DNA from: Aphrocallistes beatrix
Taxonomy: Eukaryota; Porifera; Hexactinellida; Sceptrulophora; Aphrocallistidae
Assembly (NCBI GenBank): GCA_963281255.1
Contig: OY725492.1
Coordinates: 4,145,104-4,209,103 of the forward strand
Length of the DNA stretch: 64,000 nucleotides
Reading direction: 5' to 3'
Shown: positions 31,601 to 43,533 of the stretch, piece after piece
Numbering within the stretch: the stretch's first letter is position 1
Layout: the number at the start of each line of letters is the position of its first letter
Position numbers and translations under genes: made by a program
The notes under the pieces: generated by a model
The model's database searches: none
What the model was told of the DNA's origin: nothing
What the model saw: the letters and a program-made list of their open reading frames with translations, nothing else

Positions 31601-34600
31601 TCATAAATGCAAACGTAGAAACAGTACTCCCTAAAAGCCCCACTCCCATATCTCTCCACTTCATCTGTTTCCTCATCCTCCTGTACTCTCTGAATGGAAT
31701 GTCGAATGGTCGCTCTTGTGGCTGCTGCTGTGGCGAGTTTGTAGAACCGCACCTGCACACTGACTGAGCGTAATGGCGGGAGGTAGTCGATCTCAAGCTT
31801 TTCATACTGCTCAGCGTTAGGAAGCGGAAAACCATTTTAAGTACTTCTTAACTTAGCTAAGTTGAGATACAGACATACATACGGTAAGGCTCTAATACCA
31901 CCGATTGGATTAGTCATTTTATCTATTCAGATCAAACTAACATAATATTTCTTGCAAACCACTCTAAAGGTCAGTCGTACGAGTGAAAGAAGTTAAAGGC
32001 TTCCTTTTCTAAATCCCTGGTCCTCCTAGGTATGCTTTTGTAATAAGGATGACTGCAAACTATAAACTCTATAGTCTATAGGATCCCCGGATTTCCAGCG
32101 GTCCTTGGAATTACTACGATTTTGTGGAATATCTCCAAGTTATTACTTACATCAAATCCAAAATTATTTTCTCTAAGAGACGTACGTAATTAGATTACTG
32201 AGCTAAGATGTCTTAGAATTAATTTATGAATTCAGGCAAAATAACTAAAAAAGTCTACTATTCGCGTAGAGAAGCCTTCATTGAGTTTGTCTTATCATGA
32301 ATACCTCTTTCAATGTCCTGTCACAAGTCTTCTCATCGATTTCTTTGTAGTGACATAATTTCCTTAAATACCCCGACTAGTACTCGCATTTACGGATTCA
32401 TTCAACAAAATTATATATACAAATTAATGTGCGTCAGTTGTTATCACGAAAAGTTTAGTCAGATCTCAACAGTTTACAGTTTACTGGCATCTTATTGTCT
32501 GACTCGATAGGTTTTATTGGAGATCAGTTCGCTTATGCTCCATAAAACAATAGTTAGGTCATGTGGAATGTTCTAAATATAATTTATTCAAATTTAATTG
32601 AAAAGGCTAATCATATAATTTTTCAAAATGTAAGGATTTCAAAGAGGAGAATACGAATATATATATACTTATATCAATGGCAGAGAATCAGGTGTTGATT
32701 CTTTAAGAGATAAATGCTTTGGGATTCGGTGCGATAGCCCCAATCAATTCGGAGTGAGAATGCCGGCCATAGCACTAGACCCTTGGAGGCGGATATTTTG
32801 TAGTGGATTTTGCCTTCTAGGGAAAATGGAAGATTGCTCCCAGCGTTTGCTTCCTTCCTTCATGACACTTCGGTAGGTGCGTCCAGTGAATCGGAACTTG
32901 GATCCTCTCCTCAGGAAGTTAGGCCTGCTGGGAGATGAAGGCGTTTTGTTGCATCTGAAGAATCCATGGTGTTCTATGCATAATTTCCAAACCTAGAAAG
33001 AACCATATTCACCCTGATGCTTCTAGAGTAAGTATCCTTAGGAATCTGAACGAACCTGTTTGGCCATTTGTCTGCTTTCAAGCTTGAAGACGATGATGTC
33101 TTTGTGGAGGTTGTGATTATCCCCGCTAACCTCTCTCCTTGATAGGATGGGAACCAGGTGTATGAGCAGCTTTCTCTTCTGGTACTCTATCCGGGAAATA
33201 CGCAGCCACGGGATCTCATGAAGTTTCACAAGGTTCGGCCATTCTCCCGTGTGCGTATTGATGCCTTTACTAGATATCCCAATCAGGAGTGGAGGCCCTA
33301 GGAAAGATGACGCATGTCAACTTGGTTTCATAACGTTAGCCGACTGAAAATGTTAATTTAACTAATTCGTAGAGCTGTGTGGTCTTATCACAGATTGCAT
33401 TACATTGGTATTGGGTTAGCAGACACATATTCGTCCTATGTTATGTAAATTCATTTAATCATTGTGAGAAGTATTTAATTGTCTTCTTTCAATTACAATT
33501 AAACTGGACTCGTGCATTTTGGTAGCCAACTTCTGCATCAACACTGCTAAACATGATTTCTACTCATTCATTCATTTCATTTCCAAGTCACAAAAAAATG
33601 TCAAATAATCATTTCTAGTTGTGTCGATTAATATCTCCTTATCAGTAGAAGAATGTGGCTAATATTAATTCACCAGATTCGACCAGATATTAGTCGCACT
33701 GACTTAATATTATTTACAATTATAATAAATCGAATAAGGACAATTGCGATAGAATAATTTAAAATTAACTGAGGGATTTACCATCAGATTCCACTGCAGA
33801 GAAGTGAATGCCGTAGTACTGCAGTCGCGTCGCTCTGTCTAGGAACAGTTCGTCTGTCTCTGCAGGCGTTAGCGACTTTTGTTCTTGGTGCATTGATCTG
33901 ACATAATTAAGGATGGAACCATCCTGGTTTCTGAGTAGGGGGAGTTTATCCAAATAATCTGTGTAGGAGATGTTTAATAAATTTACAAGTAATAAATTTA
34001 CATGTTGTGAATAATACTTGCAGGTATAATGTGGTAGGTGGGGGGCTGACTCAATAAAATTTTGCAGATTCACTTTTTGTTTCTCAGCCAAGTTTACTTG
34101 GCTATTGCAAGTGCTTAGATCACTGCTTCACTCACACGAACTCACCAATATTCTCGTGCTGCTCACTCTCAAAGTCCCCGATTTCTGCCTGGGCAATAAG
34201 GCTAGCGAGGTAGACTGCACTCGCAAAGCTACAGGGCAGCTGTCCCGAGAACACGTCCTCCCTCAGCTGCATGACTAGGTAGTAGCGAGTCACTTCGTTG
34301 TGGATCTGCCGACTATCCGGCGGGAACAACTTCACCTAAAGATAGAAACATGACTACTGTCTGCCTGGATTGGAATGTTTTGTAGCTAGGCTAGCATTCA
34401 AGTAATTACAATATATTTTAGAGTGGTGTGGTGAAATCACACAATACCACCTAGATGAGAATAAGAATTCCTGAGCATGGATTCAGTTCCTTCTGATATT
34501 ACAATGGCTATGGATCGGATACCCCACATGCTCCCACTTTCTAACTGATTTCACTTTGTGTCAGTCGAGTTAGAAGTAATTGTATATCAGGGCAGTCCGA

Positions 34601-37600
34601 CTACAAATATATGTTTAAATCACTCAAACCGGATATCAAATAAGTGTACTCGCTCGTCCAGGGTTTCAATTCAACTTTGTTTCACTCTTCACAACCAGAG
34701 GCCTTACCAGCCCAATTTTTAGGGTGCGGCAATTCCGTGAGAGGGTTGCGGCACCCGATGCTAATTTGTGAAATTTTAGTGGGCACAGCCTTTGAGGTTG
34801 CGGCCTAGGCCCCATGTGCCGCACCCTGGCTACGCCTCTGTTCACAACTAGTAAATTTTCAATTAACAAATGCTAACCGATACAAAGTATGAATACATTC
34901 GCGAATTTGTAACTTGCTACAATCAATTTGCTAACTCACCTTTAAAGTAAATACATACTCTTTGTCGTTATCTTTTTTATCATAGCCGATCTGTTTTCGG
35001 AGAGGTTTGTTCGGTTCCACCCAGTGAGTCATTTCGTTTATGACAGTCGTTAATCCGAAAAAGTCGCACTCTTCAATACCAAGAAACGTAAAAACCCGAT
35101 TTAGTAGTTCTTGTCCATTCGAATTAAGATCCAACTGCAGTGAGTACTGCTGTCCTTCGTAGTAACTGACTCGGCATTGTATTTTAGATTTCTGCCATAG
35201 AAAAGGAAGGGGACTGCGCTTAGAATTCATGTTAAACTTATCGCATAGCAGACCCTACCAGCTACTTATATACTCGGAGAAGCCTATGCATTCTGCCATC
35301 CACTGGCTTTACTATGCCAAAGCAGTGGATGGAAATATAATAGTAATTACACAGTGACACCAATCTAACCTACATATGTTCCAGCTATTGATCTGTCTCA
35401 GAACAAGTCAAGCATGCAGTGTTTAATTACGTCTCAAATTCTTCCTCTCACTTTGAATAGTATTGTGAATTTATCGAGTCTAAACACTGGCTGAGTGAAG
35501 CCACATCTCGCAGGTTAAAATGACTCAACTACTACGTATCTAGGTGATGCCGTCCTGGACCAAACAGATGGGACATCCGGTCATCACTGTCTCAGCCGAT
35601 GGAGATGGAGATGATTTGCTGATCAACGTTTCTCAGAAGAAGTTCAACCTAGACGGAAGCCCAGCTGATCCTAAGCACCAGTGGTGTGTTCCGATAAATG
35701 TGTCCACGGACAAGAACCCGCTAGTCCATACCTTCCTACTGGATACAACTGAAACGCAACAGAGGCTAGTGAATGCTGTCAAAGAGGCGAATCATGTTAA
35801 GTTAAACCCTCAGCACAAAGGGTTCTACCGAGTTAGCTATTCAGAAGGGACGTTCGCACGGATCCTACAGGACCTCCATGCACTGACACCCTCTGACCGT
35901 CTCGGCGTACTGAATGATCAAGTCGCGCTGGCTAAAGGCGGAGTCGCCAACACTACCCAGTGTCTGGATCTGATCAAAGCTATCGGAGCGAAAGAAGAGA
36001 ACTACGTTGTGTGGGCTGCAGTGGATAAGGCAGTGGGGACGTTTGGAGGAATGTTCGAATGTTTGGGACAGAAAGATGCGTATAACAAGTTTGTACAGGG
36101 ACTGTACGATGGCATTTTTAAGAAGTTGGGATTTGAAGCCAAGGAAGGAGAAAATATTCTCAATTCCATGCTGAGACCTATAGTACTGGCAAGATTGGGG
36201 AAATGTGGACATCATGAGGTCATCGCTAACTTCAGGTAAGAATACTAAGATCAGGTAATTTCTAAGGAATTTAATATTGAATAAATTACTAATTTTAGAA
36301 TAGAATGTCTCCATCGGATTTCCATCAAGTATGACCAGAATTTCTTTATTATTCGAATGTCTGATTAGGATTCTTACCAATAATTTAATGAAAGCTTTCA
36401 AATGTGTCTCTACGACTTACTGTCCATCATGCATCAGCTTACTTTCTGAGAATGTAAGAGAGTTTAGTGAGCTTCCCAGCTGTTGGGACAACTAAACAAT
36501 ATTTAAATTTCTGATTTTCAACTTGGAAATGTATCCGAACGCGAATAAATTCCTATTTTTAATATTCTATTAGCTACTGTCGCTAGGCTTCTGAAACTTT
36601 GTTTTATTGGTAATAACTCCTTTACAAAATAGTCGTGTTTTGGTCGCCTCCATTGGACAAAAAACCCCGACTTCGACTGTACACAATAGAGACAATGGAA
36701 TGGAATTGCATACACAATGACAGCGATATCGTATTTCCATCCTCGATTGCCTTAATATTCAATTACAACAGTTCCTGACCCAACCTAATACATGATAATC
36801 TCTCAGGAGCATTTATATCCGTCTAGAAATGATCATGTTATAGTATTCCATATTCGAGCTAATTTAAAATTTTGCAGAGTAGCAAATTGCAGAGGAAGTC
36901 ACTCCCATCTCAGGTTGCAGTGATCACCCATCTACGAAGCTGGCGAGTACTCCTACTCGTAACTCGATAGTCAGTCGAGCCAATAACATTATCAAACTAA
37001 ATACAATTATAACATTACTGATTATACACTTGTGTGTGTGTGGTAACTTGTCATCACTGAAATAGACTAATTAATGCGTATTCCTAATGGGTCCTAATCT
37101 AGTGAGAAGTTTAAGCTTCACTGCTCCGGGGCTGGAACTCTCCCAGCAGATTTGAGGGCTTGCATTTACTCAACCCTCGCGAGGCACGGGGGAGAAGCGG
37201 CGTATAAGGACCTGCTTAAGCTCTACGAAGAGAGCGAGTCCCCGGAGGAGAAAGTCCGAGTGCTGCAGTCCGTCTCTCAGACCAGTGAACCTGGTCTGCT
37301 CGAGAAGCTGCACGAGTACGCGAGGGGGGACAAGGTGCGTAACCAGGACCTGGTGAGTGTGTACCTGGGAGGGAGTGACAGCCAGCAAGGACTACATGTC
37401 TCCTACGAATATTTCAAAAAGCATTGTGACTGGTACTATGAGAACTTCAAGGGCATCTTCCTACTATCTGCTATCGTGGGCCTGGCAACGGGAGGGTTTA
37501 TGACGAAGGAAAAAGCTGAAGATGTGAAGAGCTTCTTTGCTTCTCATCCCTGTGAGACAGCTGAGAGGAAGATCCAACAAAGTGTGGAACAGATCGAGAT

Positions 37601-37667
37601 CAGAGCCCAGTGGATAGGGAGGGATGGAGAGAAGATGAAACAGTGGTTAGCGAAGGAGGCGAGTTAA
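28606..37667 (+). CDS. NPEPPS: Puromycin-sensitive aminopeptidase
   Basis: Cytosolic M1 zinc aminopeptidase that trims peptides. Five exons join in frame: 28606-28967, 29035-29294, 29371-30095, 35544-36235 and 37103-37667, about 867 aa (human cytosolic form similar). N-terminus KPFERLPTKVIPKHYNLHI; exopeptidase motif AGAMENWGLVTYRE; zinc site [20 protein letters not shown] with the third ligand in LWLNEGF; ERAP1-like C-terminal half ending near AERKIQQSVEQIEIRAQWI. The third intron is 5.4 kb, against 67-76 bp for the first two, and encloses two complete genes on the opposite strand plus several transposons. No signal peptide, consistent with the cytosolic enzyme. Splice phases across the long intron match the known protein continuity (SGKPIQK|VMPSWTKQMG). 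Confidence 0.95.
30174..30901. mobile_element. MITE built of TTCTTAGAAT palindromes
   Basis: Perfect 17-bp terminal inverted repeats CTCATTCACTAAAGTTC enclose 728 bp filled with many copies of TTCTTAGAAT/ATTCTAAGAA in both orientations, able to fold extensively. No coding capacity. It lies in the long NPEPPS intron, 79 bp after the donor. Confidence 0.75.
31028..31149 (+). ncRNA. Possible small structured RNA (weak)
   Basis: A GC-rich island in AT-rich intron DNA. It contains an ACCGGGAGGTAAG stretch, a 7-bp hairpin (CAGTGAA/TTCACTG, 31042-31059), a 5-bp hairpin (CTGGG/CCCAG, 31064-31078), a further GC-rich stretch, and a run of seven T at about 31143-31149 that could stop RNA polymerase III. 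No match to a known RNA family was recognised and no Sm site is evident. It could equally be a decayed repeat. Confidence 0.2.
31236..31835 (-). CDS. Pam17-like presequence-translocase motor subunit (nested in NPEPPS intron)
   Basis: Inner-mitochondrial-membrane protein of the TIM23 import motor. Single exon, 199 aa. It has a basic, Ser/Arg-rich N-terminus compatible with a mitochondrial presequence (MVFRFLTLSSMKSLRSTTSR). The core FREYRRMRKQMKW precedes a first membrane segment (about 76-96), then GMDPMIVLGLGGMSSMLISY gives a second. The C-terminal signature DDYHGEKILSLSDYRQWIRK corresponds to the Pam17 ending [20 protein letters not shown]. Pam17 is best known from fungi and is not found in vertebrates to my knowledge. 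It sits antisense within the third NPEPPS intron, next to a FERM gene on the same strand. Confidence 0.8.
   Translation of the reverse strand: MVFRFLTLSSMKSLRSTTSRHYAQSVCRCGSTNSPQQQPQERPFDIPFREYRRMRKQMKWRDMGVGLLGSTVSTFAFMNLFIQLYPNLFTMSPEDIKPILGMDPMIVLGLGGMSSMLISYMVFFHGFSVLWRLINPSKARALAKRDQDFMGRIEKGRFRGMTQQSWEDDYHGEKILSLSDYRQWIRKQQQKRRAAEKKN
31836..32743. other. Intron/intergenic DNA, nothing recognised
   Basis: Between the two nested minus-strand genes. It presumably includes the Pam17-like promoter and the FERM gene 3' UTR. No repeats or RNA genes recognised. Confidence 0.4.
32744..35230 (-). CDS. FERM-domain protein of the band 4.1/FRMD type (nested in NPEPPS intron)
   Basis: Membrane-cytoskeleton linker. 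Five exons on the minus strand: 34940-35230, 34146-34335, 33782-34096, 33056-33297 and 32744-32992, about 428 aa. F1 is the ubiquitin-like lobe (CRVSYYEGQQYSLQLDLNS). F2 is the helical lobe (FPPDSRQIHNEVTRYYLVMQ, LREDVFSGQLPCSFASAVYL, SPAE-equivalent LTPAETDELFLDRATRLQYYG). F3 is PH-like (LLIGISSKGINTHTGEWPN, IPWLRISRIEYQKRKLLIH) and ends WKLCIEHHGFFRC. The last exon (SKFRFTGRTYRSVMKEG) resembles the FERM-adjacent region of 4.1/FRMD proteins. There is no actin-binding or PDZ/phosphatase domain. The exon 2/3 acceptor (ccaag|TA) is weaker than the rest and should be checked. Subfamily not assignable. Confidence 0.85.
34696..34840. mobile_element. Short hAT-type MITE
   Basis: 145 bp flanked by a perfect 8-bp duplication TTCACAAC (34688-34695, 34841-34848). 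The termini are CAGAGGCCTTACCAG on the left and CAGAGGCGTAGCCAG on the right reversed, with inner GTGCGGC/GCCGCAC inverted blocks. Lies in the first intron of the FERM gene. Confidence 0.85.
36236..37102 (+). other. Fourth NPEPPS intron with a pogo-like MITE relic
   Basis: 867-bp intron (AG|GTAAG ... ctag|TGAG). Around 36565-36680 it holds a degraded inverted-repeat element ending CGACTTCGACTG followed by TA, related to the CAGTCGAAA family at 24874 and 53098. Nothing else recognised. Confidence 0.55.
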
Positions 37668-38205
37668 TCGAGTATGTTTTAGAATTTAGATGTTATATCT
37701 GACTATATTATAGGTTAGTTTAGAGCGATCGAGGATTTGTATGGTGTGTAGGACTAGTTCTATTTCTAGTTTATTATATTCCCCCCAATTTATTAGAATC
37801 TATATGAATTAACGATGTGTGTTTATTTTGAAATCTTCTAAGTTGGCAAAATCTACGAATTCCAGTAACTAGTGTGCCATAGAAACGCTGTAATGCACAT
37901 TGCAAAACATAAGCGATTACGTACCAATTGAAATGGCTTTAAACACAGCTGAACTGAGTTATACCATATGTTTTCGATGCTACAATGATGTATGTTGAGA
38001 ACGTGACGTAGAATATTTGTAGAATAAAATACCAGTTCCCACATCCCAAAATGCGAAGACTATTCGAATCTGAGAATAAATTGTCAAGTAGGCAACTACG
38101 AGGCAACACGTTCAAACAAGTAAGGACAGTCTGAGTAAATAGCAACACAGCTGAGTGTTTTATGAACTTAAATATCTTTGTATATGAGAAAATAAAATAG
38201 AGGGT
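37668..38205. other. Convergent intergenic spacer, nothing recognised
   Basis: Contains the 3' UTRs of NPEPPS (+) and the CDKL kinase (-), whose stops face each other. No further features seen. Confidence 0.45.
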
Positions 38206-39835
<1,630 letters not shown>

Positions 39836-40528
39836 TCAGTCACAGTCACCTAATTCGAGTCCATCCAGATCTTGAAACAAGGATTCGTCTATCTCGACCG
39901 CCTCTATGTCTGCATCCGGGGAATCCTCATAGAACTGCATGTCCGAGAGAATCAGCTTCTCATCCCTCTCGAATAGCTGTCTCCCTGTCAGCTTGCCCCC
40001 GGATTCTGTATCGATGATTTTATCCTTTAGCTCTGCCATCTCTGCTCTGAACTTCTTGCTCCAATCCAGAAAGGTCTCCTCTGTCACCATTGTCCCGTAT
40101 CTTTCAGGTGGAACCTCCTCCTTCACGGCCACTCCCCCATCCGATAAGTCTGTGACACGGCCGAGGGCATCTGACAGCAACTGCTGTACTTCACTGCATA
40201 AATCGTATATCATGATTTGTCCGACATAGTTCATGACAAGATTCTCCATCTTAGCGTTGATATTCGTGACTACAACCGCCGGAGTTGTGAAGGTCGATTT
40301 AAGCTCGAACAGAGGCGGTTTTTCTGGGTAGGAAGGCGGGTAAGTGAATGTAATTATAAGTCCGTAACGGCCCACATTACTATACTCGTCTACTTCGTCC
40401 AACTCGGAAGTCAGTTTAATTTCAAAAGTCGTTTCATCCATTATTGTGAATTCGTCCGATGAATAAATACATTTCAAAGTTTCTAGTTCCGCTTCTTGCT
40501 CTTGCTTGTATGTTTCCAGATCTGCCAT
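39836..40528 (-). CDS. RWDD1: RWD domain-containing protein 1 (DFRP2-like)
   Basis: Single exon, 230 aa. The RWD domain (about residues 5-110) includes EQEAELETLKCIYSSDEF and YPPSYPEKPPLFELKS, the YPxxxPxF-type signature shared with GCN2 and RWD proteins. The C-terminal half (RYGTMVTEETFLDWSKKF, KLTGRQLFERDEKLILSD) matches RWDD1, including the DFRP-type segment that binds the GTPase DRG2 in the cytoplasm. It ends in an acidic tail. Absence of introns is notable. Confidence 0.92.
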   Translation of the reverse strand: MADLETYKQEQEAELETLKCIYSSDEFTIMDETTFEIKLTSELDEVDEYSNVGRYGLIITFTYPPSYPEKPPLFELKSTFTTPAVVVTNINAKMENLVMNYVGQIMIYDLCSEVQQLLSDALGRVTDLSDGGVAVKEEVPPERYGTMVTEETFLDWSKKFRAEMAELKDKIIDTESGGKLTGRQLFERDEKLILSDMQFYEDSPDADIEAVEIDESLFQDLDGLELGDCD

Positions 40529-41213
40529 TGAGTTGTAGCATATAAATACAATTTCCTAAAGTTAAGTGACATTCATATGTTATAATTAATAATATTACTA
40601 AATTATTGTCAAATCTAGATAGACACAAATCTTGAGTACTTCGTTTTGGTGAAAAAGTTTGTAAATGTATTTGTTAGAAAATTATGGACAAAAAATCCCA
40701 AGAATTTATCGCTGACCTAACACCTCCCCACTCACTGATTATACCAATATAATCTTAAATGTGAAACAATTCGCATATTTAAGATAAAAAAGAATGCGAT
40801 AGAGGAGCAACTTTATACGAACGTTGGTATGTAGCACCAGGATACGATTAATACCAAATAGAATAAAGTTATGAGTTAAACCGCTGATTTTAATATTTGA
40901 TTCGACCAATTTCGGGTGTGTATACTTTATTGGAATTCGAATTATTTAATTATTCTAACTTGTTACGTAATTGTGTAACAATTAAGAGAATCGAATTTTA
41001 AATTGAGGAAGCTTTGAAGAAAATATTTTGCGTAAATACAACCACATAGTTTATATTGTACATAATTGAACCAGGAATAAATGAGTTTAACACTTAGAAA
41101 ATTTTAAGAAAATTTAATAGTGAATGTTTGGGAATAACGAAACTAAAAGAATAGGTAACAAAAAGTAAAAAATTGTTTGCCAATTAACTGGAAGGAAGAG
41201 ACATGGAAGCGCA
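40529..41213. other. Intergenic, nothing recognised
   Basis: AT-rich spacer between the RWDD1 start and the CNG-like stop, both minus strand. No features recognised beyond presumed UTRs. Confidence 0.4.
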
Positions 41214-43334
41214 CTATACAGTAGACTCATCGATGAGACAAGAACTGATGTGTGTGTGTTGTTTCTGGAGGAGGCGTCGTTTCCTAACAGGTGCAAGTCG
41301 TGGCGAGATTTCATGAGGATCTTCCCGAATGGATTGCAGCGGTTCCAAGATCGTTGGGAGGGAAGGGCGTGCAGTCGGTTCAGGATATAGCAGCTCAGAC
41401 AAGCTCCCCTCTACCACCTCACTCTCCGATTCACTCTCGTCCTCACTTTCGTCATCATGCGTTTTGCTATATCTCCTCATGTTATCCCGCATTATAAGGA
41501 GAACCTGGATCATCTGCAGAGCTTGTAAAAGCGACGTCTCAATGAGGTCTTCAGTGTTGAATACATCGGCCCGGCTCAACTTCCTATCTCGCCCATGTTT
41601 CAAGTTCTCAATGATCAACTTTCTTTTCACACTCTCCATATTCTCCTTCATCTGTTGGTTGTCGTCTTCAGAGACATAGGTTTTAATGATCATTTCAAGA
41701 TCTCGTTTAAGAATCACCAAACAATGCACAAATCCTTCTGTAATAGCATCTCCGGTGCGCAATCTCACGTCGAAACCTTCCACTCCAGTGAAGCCACCCC
41801 CGAATAATTCCTTGAATCCGAATGACTCCCCTTGCTCTATCGTGGTGGACATTTCTTCACGCCTACTTCCCACATACTCTCTTAATTCCACACCACCTTT
41901 CGTGACAATAAACATTTCCTTGGCTGTCTCCCGGTACTGGTAGATGTACTCGCCGGGGAGGTAGTAGCGGTTCTCCAGTCGAGGGATGAGATAGTTGAAA
42001 AAGCTGTAAGACATTTTCTTGAAGATCTCTGGCTTCTTCAGAATTTCAAAATAACTCTCTTTGAACACGTTCAAGCTGAGCTTTCTAGGAAAGTAAGCCA
42101 AAATTTGTTTTTCAAATACGTGGATTTGGTTGTCGTATCCGTACGCAAAGTATTCAGCCGCTTTTTGCTGTGAAGGATCAGTTGGTGGTATTTTAGAGAT
42201 GTGAAAAATTTGCCTCGCTCTAACAGTCTTGACGCGGAACTGGTTACGTTGCCAGTGCTTTATTCTGAGAGAAGATACGAACACTGCATACACATAAGCC
42301 ATATTTAACGCACCCATAAGATGGCATATGATCATGAACATGTACTGGTAACTGCCCTTAGGCCGCGATTGATTGTGTATGTTAGTGATTATTACAAATC
42401 CCCAGTAGAACGAGAATAAGATAGGGTGAGCCTTGATATCTTTTTCAGGATCGAAACTGGCGAAAATTCCTATTTTCTCTTGCTTCTGAAGTATGAAATA
42501 AGCGAAATATAATGATCCGAACAGGTTAGAGAGAAGCACAATTTGTAGGAGCACTTTGAACTGTCTGAAGGTTTGTGCGAAAGAAAACTTTCGTTCGATT
42601 AAAGAACCGAATTGTATCACTCTTAACATTTTCACGATACGTAGTACACGGAATAGGGGATGACTCAATTTGGTGAAAAAATACTGGAACTCGTGTACAA
42701 ATGGAACTAAAATGGAAACGACATCGACCAAGAAAGAAAAGGTTTTGACATAGCGCTTCACAGTTTCACTTAACACTTCGATTTTATTTCCATCAGACTT
42801 TGAAATAAATTGTATCCGACTTTGACAGAGGAAAATATCTGCTAAGTAGATCAGGTCGCAAAAAATGTCAGCGATATAAAACGCAGGGCTATCATAGAGA
42901 AGTACGTAACCTGTCTCTAAAGTTGAGTTAGTTGAGTTCAGGTAGATATTAAAAAAAGCGAATCGTAAAGGAATCGTCACGAAATTATAGATGGCCGCTA
43001 AGCTAACAATGAGCATAGAAAAGAAGTATATCTGACCATGGTCATCTAATGTGAAGCTGAGCGGAGATTTCCAGTTGTACGGCTTTTCAAAGTGGATTCC
43101 GAGAGTGTTCTCCAAGAATCTCTCTGCCCCCTTCTGATCATACTTCTTTTTCTTCAAAGATGACCACCCGATTTGTCTAGAGTCATTTGTTTCAGATCCC
43201 CCCTCTGTATCAGTATCCTCTGAGACCATCATGTTAGGAGACGGGTAGAAGAGAGAGCTAGTCATGCTCAGTCTCCTCTCAGCTCGATCTGATGAGATCA
43301 AACTGTTGATAGATGAGTTCATTGATGACGTCAT
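41214..43334 (-). CDS. Divergent cyclic-nucleotide-gated/HCN-like channel with altered filter
   Basis: Single exon, 706 aa. Layout follows CNG/HCN channels: S1-S3 (about residues 100-180), an S4-like segment LFRVLRIVKMLRVIQF (about 220-240), S5, a pore segment, S6, a C-linker and a cyclic-nucleotide-binding-like beta-roll (about 455-555; YYLPGEYIYQYRETAKEMFIV). The pore YWGFVIITNIHNQSRP aligns without gaps to the CNG pore, but TIGET of the filter reads NIHNQ, so the Gly and Glu that set cation selectivity are gone. In the phosphate-binding cassette the FGE glutamate is Phe (FGFKEL), while an Arg-Thr pair (RLRTGDAI) remains. Ligand binding and conduction are therefore uncertain. A Ser/Asp/Glu-rich stretch is followed by a disordered C-terminus. 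The open frame is intact, so it is under constraint rather than a pseudogene. Confidence 0.8.
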   Translation of the reverse strand: MTSSMNSSINSLISSDRAERRLSMTSSLFYPSPNMMVSEDTDTEGGSETNDSRQIGWSSLKKKKYDQKGAERFLENTLGIHFEKPYNWKSPLSFTLDDHGQIYFFSMLIVSLAAIYNFVTIPLRFAFFNIYLNSTNSTLETGYVLLYDSPAFYIADIFCDLIYLADIFLCQSRIQFISKSDGNKIEVLSETVKRYVKTFSFLVDVVSILVPFVHEFQYFFTKLSHPLFRVLRIVKMLRVIQFGSLIERKFSFAQTFRQFKVLLQIVLLSNLFGSLYFAYFILQKQEKIGIFASFDPEKDIKAHPILFSFYWGFVIITNIHNQSRPKGSYQYMFMIICHLMGALNMAYVYAVFVSSLRIKHWQRNQFRVKTVRARQIFHISKIPPTDPSQQKAAEYFAYGYDNQIHVFEKQILAYFPRKLSLNVFKESYFEILKKPEIFKKMSYSFFNYLIPRLENRYYLPGEYIYQYRETAKEMFIVTKGGVELREYVGSRREEMSTTIEQGESFGFKELFGGGFTGVEGFDVRLRTGDAITEGFVHCLVILKRDLEMIIKTYVSEDDNQQMKENMESVKRKLIIENLKHGRDRKLSRADVFNTEDLIETSLLQALQMIQVLLIMRDNMRRYSKTHDDESEDESESESEVVEGSLSELLYPEPTARPSLPTILEPLQSIREDPHEISPRLAPVRKRRLLQKQHTHISSCLIDESTV

Positions 43335-43513
43335 CTCTGTTCTCTGAGCTAAATATTAATTCGGGGGATTCACTTTTAAAAAATTGAAGTGTTTTCAAAA
43401 TTGCACAAACTCATTAAACAGATCAATTCAAAGCAGGCAATATATGCTATGTGGGATGACTGTTCTCGAGGCTGACGTTTTAATTTAGAAATTTTCTCTC
43501 AATTCTTAAGGAC

Positions 43514-43531
43514 GGCGTAGACTCTACGCCG
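43514..43531. repeat. GGCGTAGA/TCTACGCC hairpin
   Basis: A perfect 8-bp inverted repeat around a single C, directly beside the left end of the MITE at 43534. Confidence 0.6.
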
Positions 43532-43533
43532 TA

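Noticed and set aside
34666-34869. 67-codon minus-strand frame
   Set aside because: It covers the hAT MITE at 34696-34840 within a FERM-gene intron.
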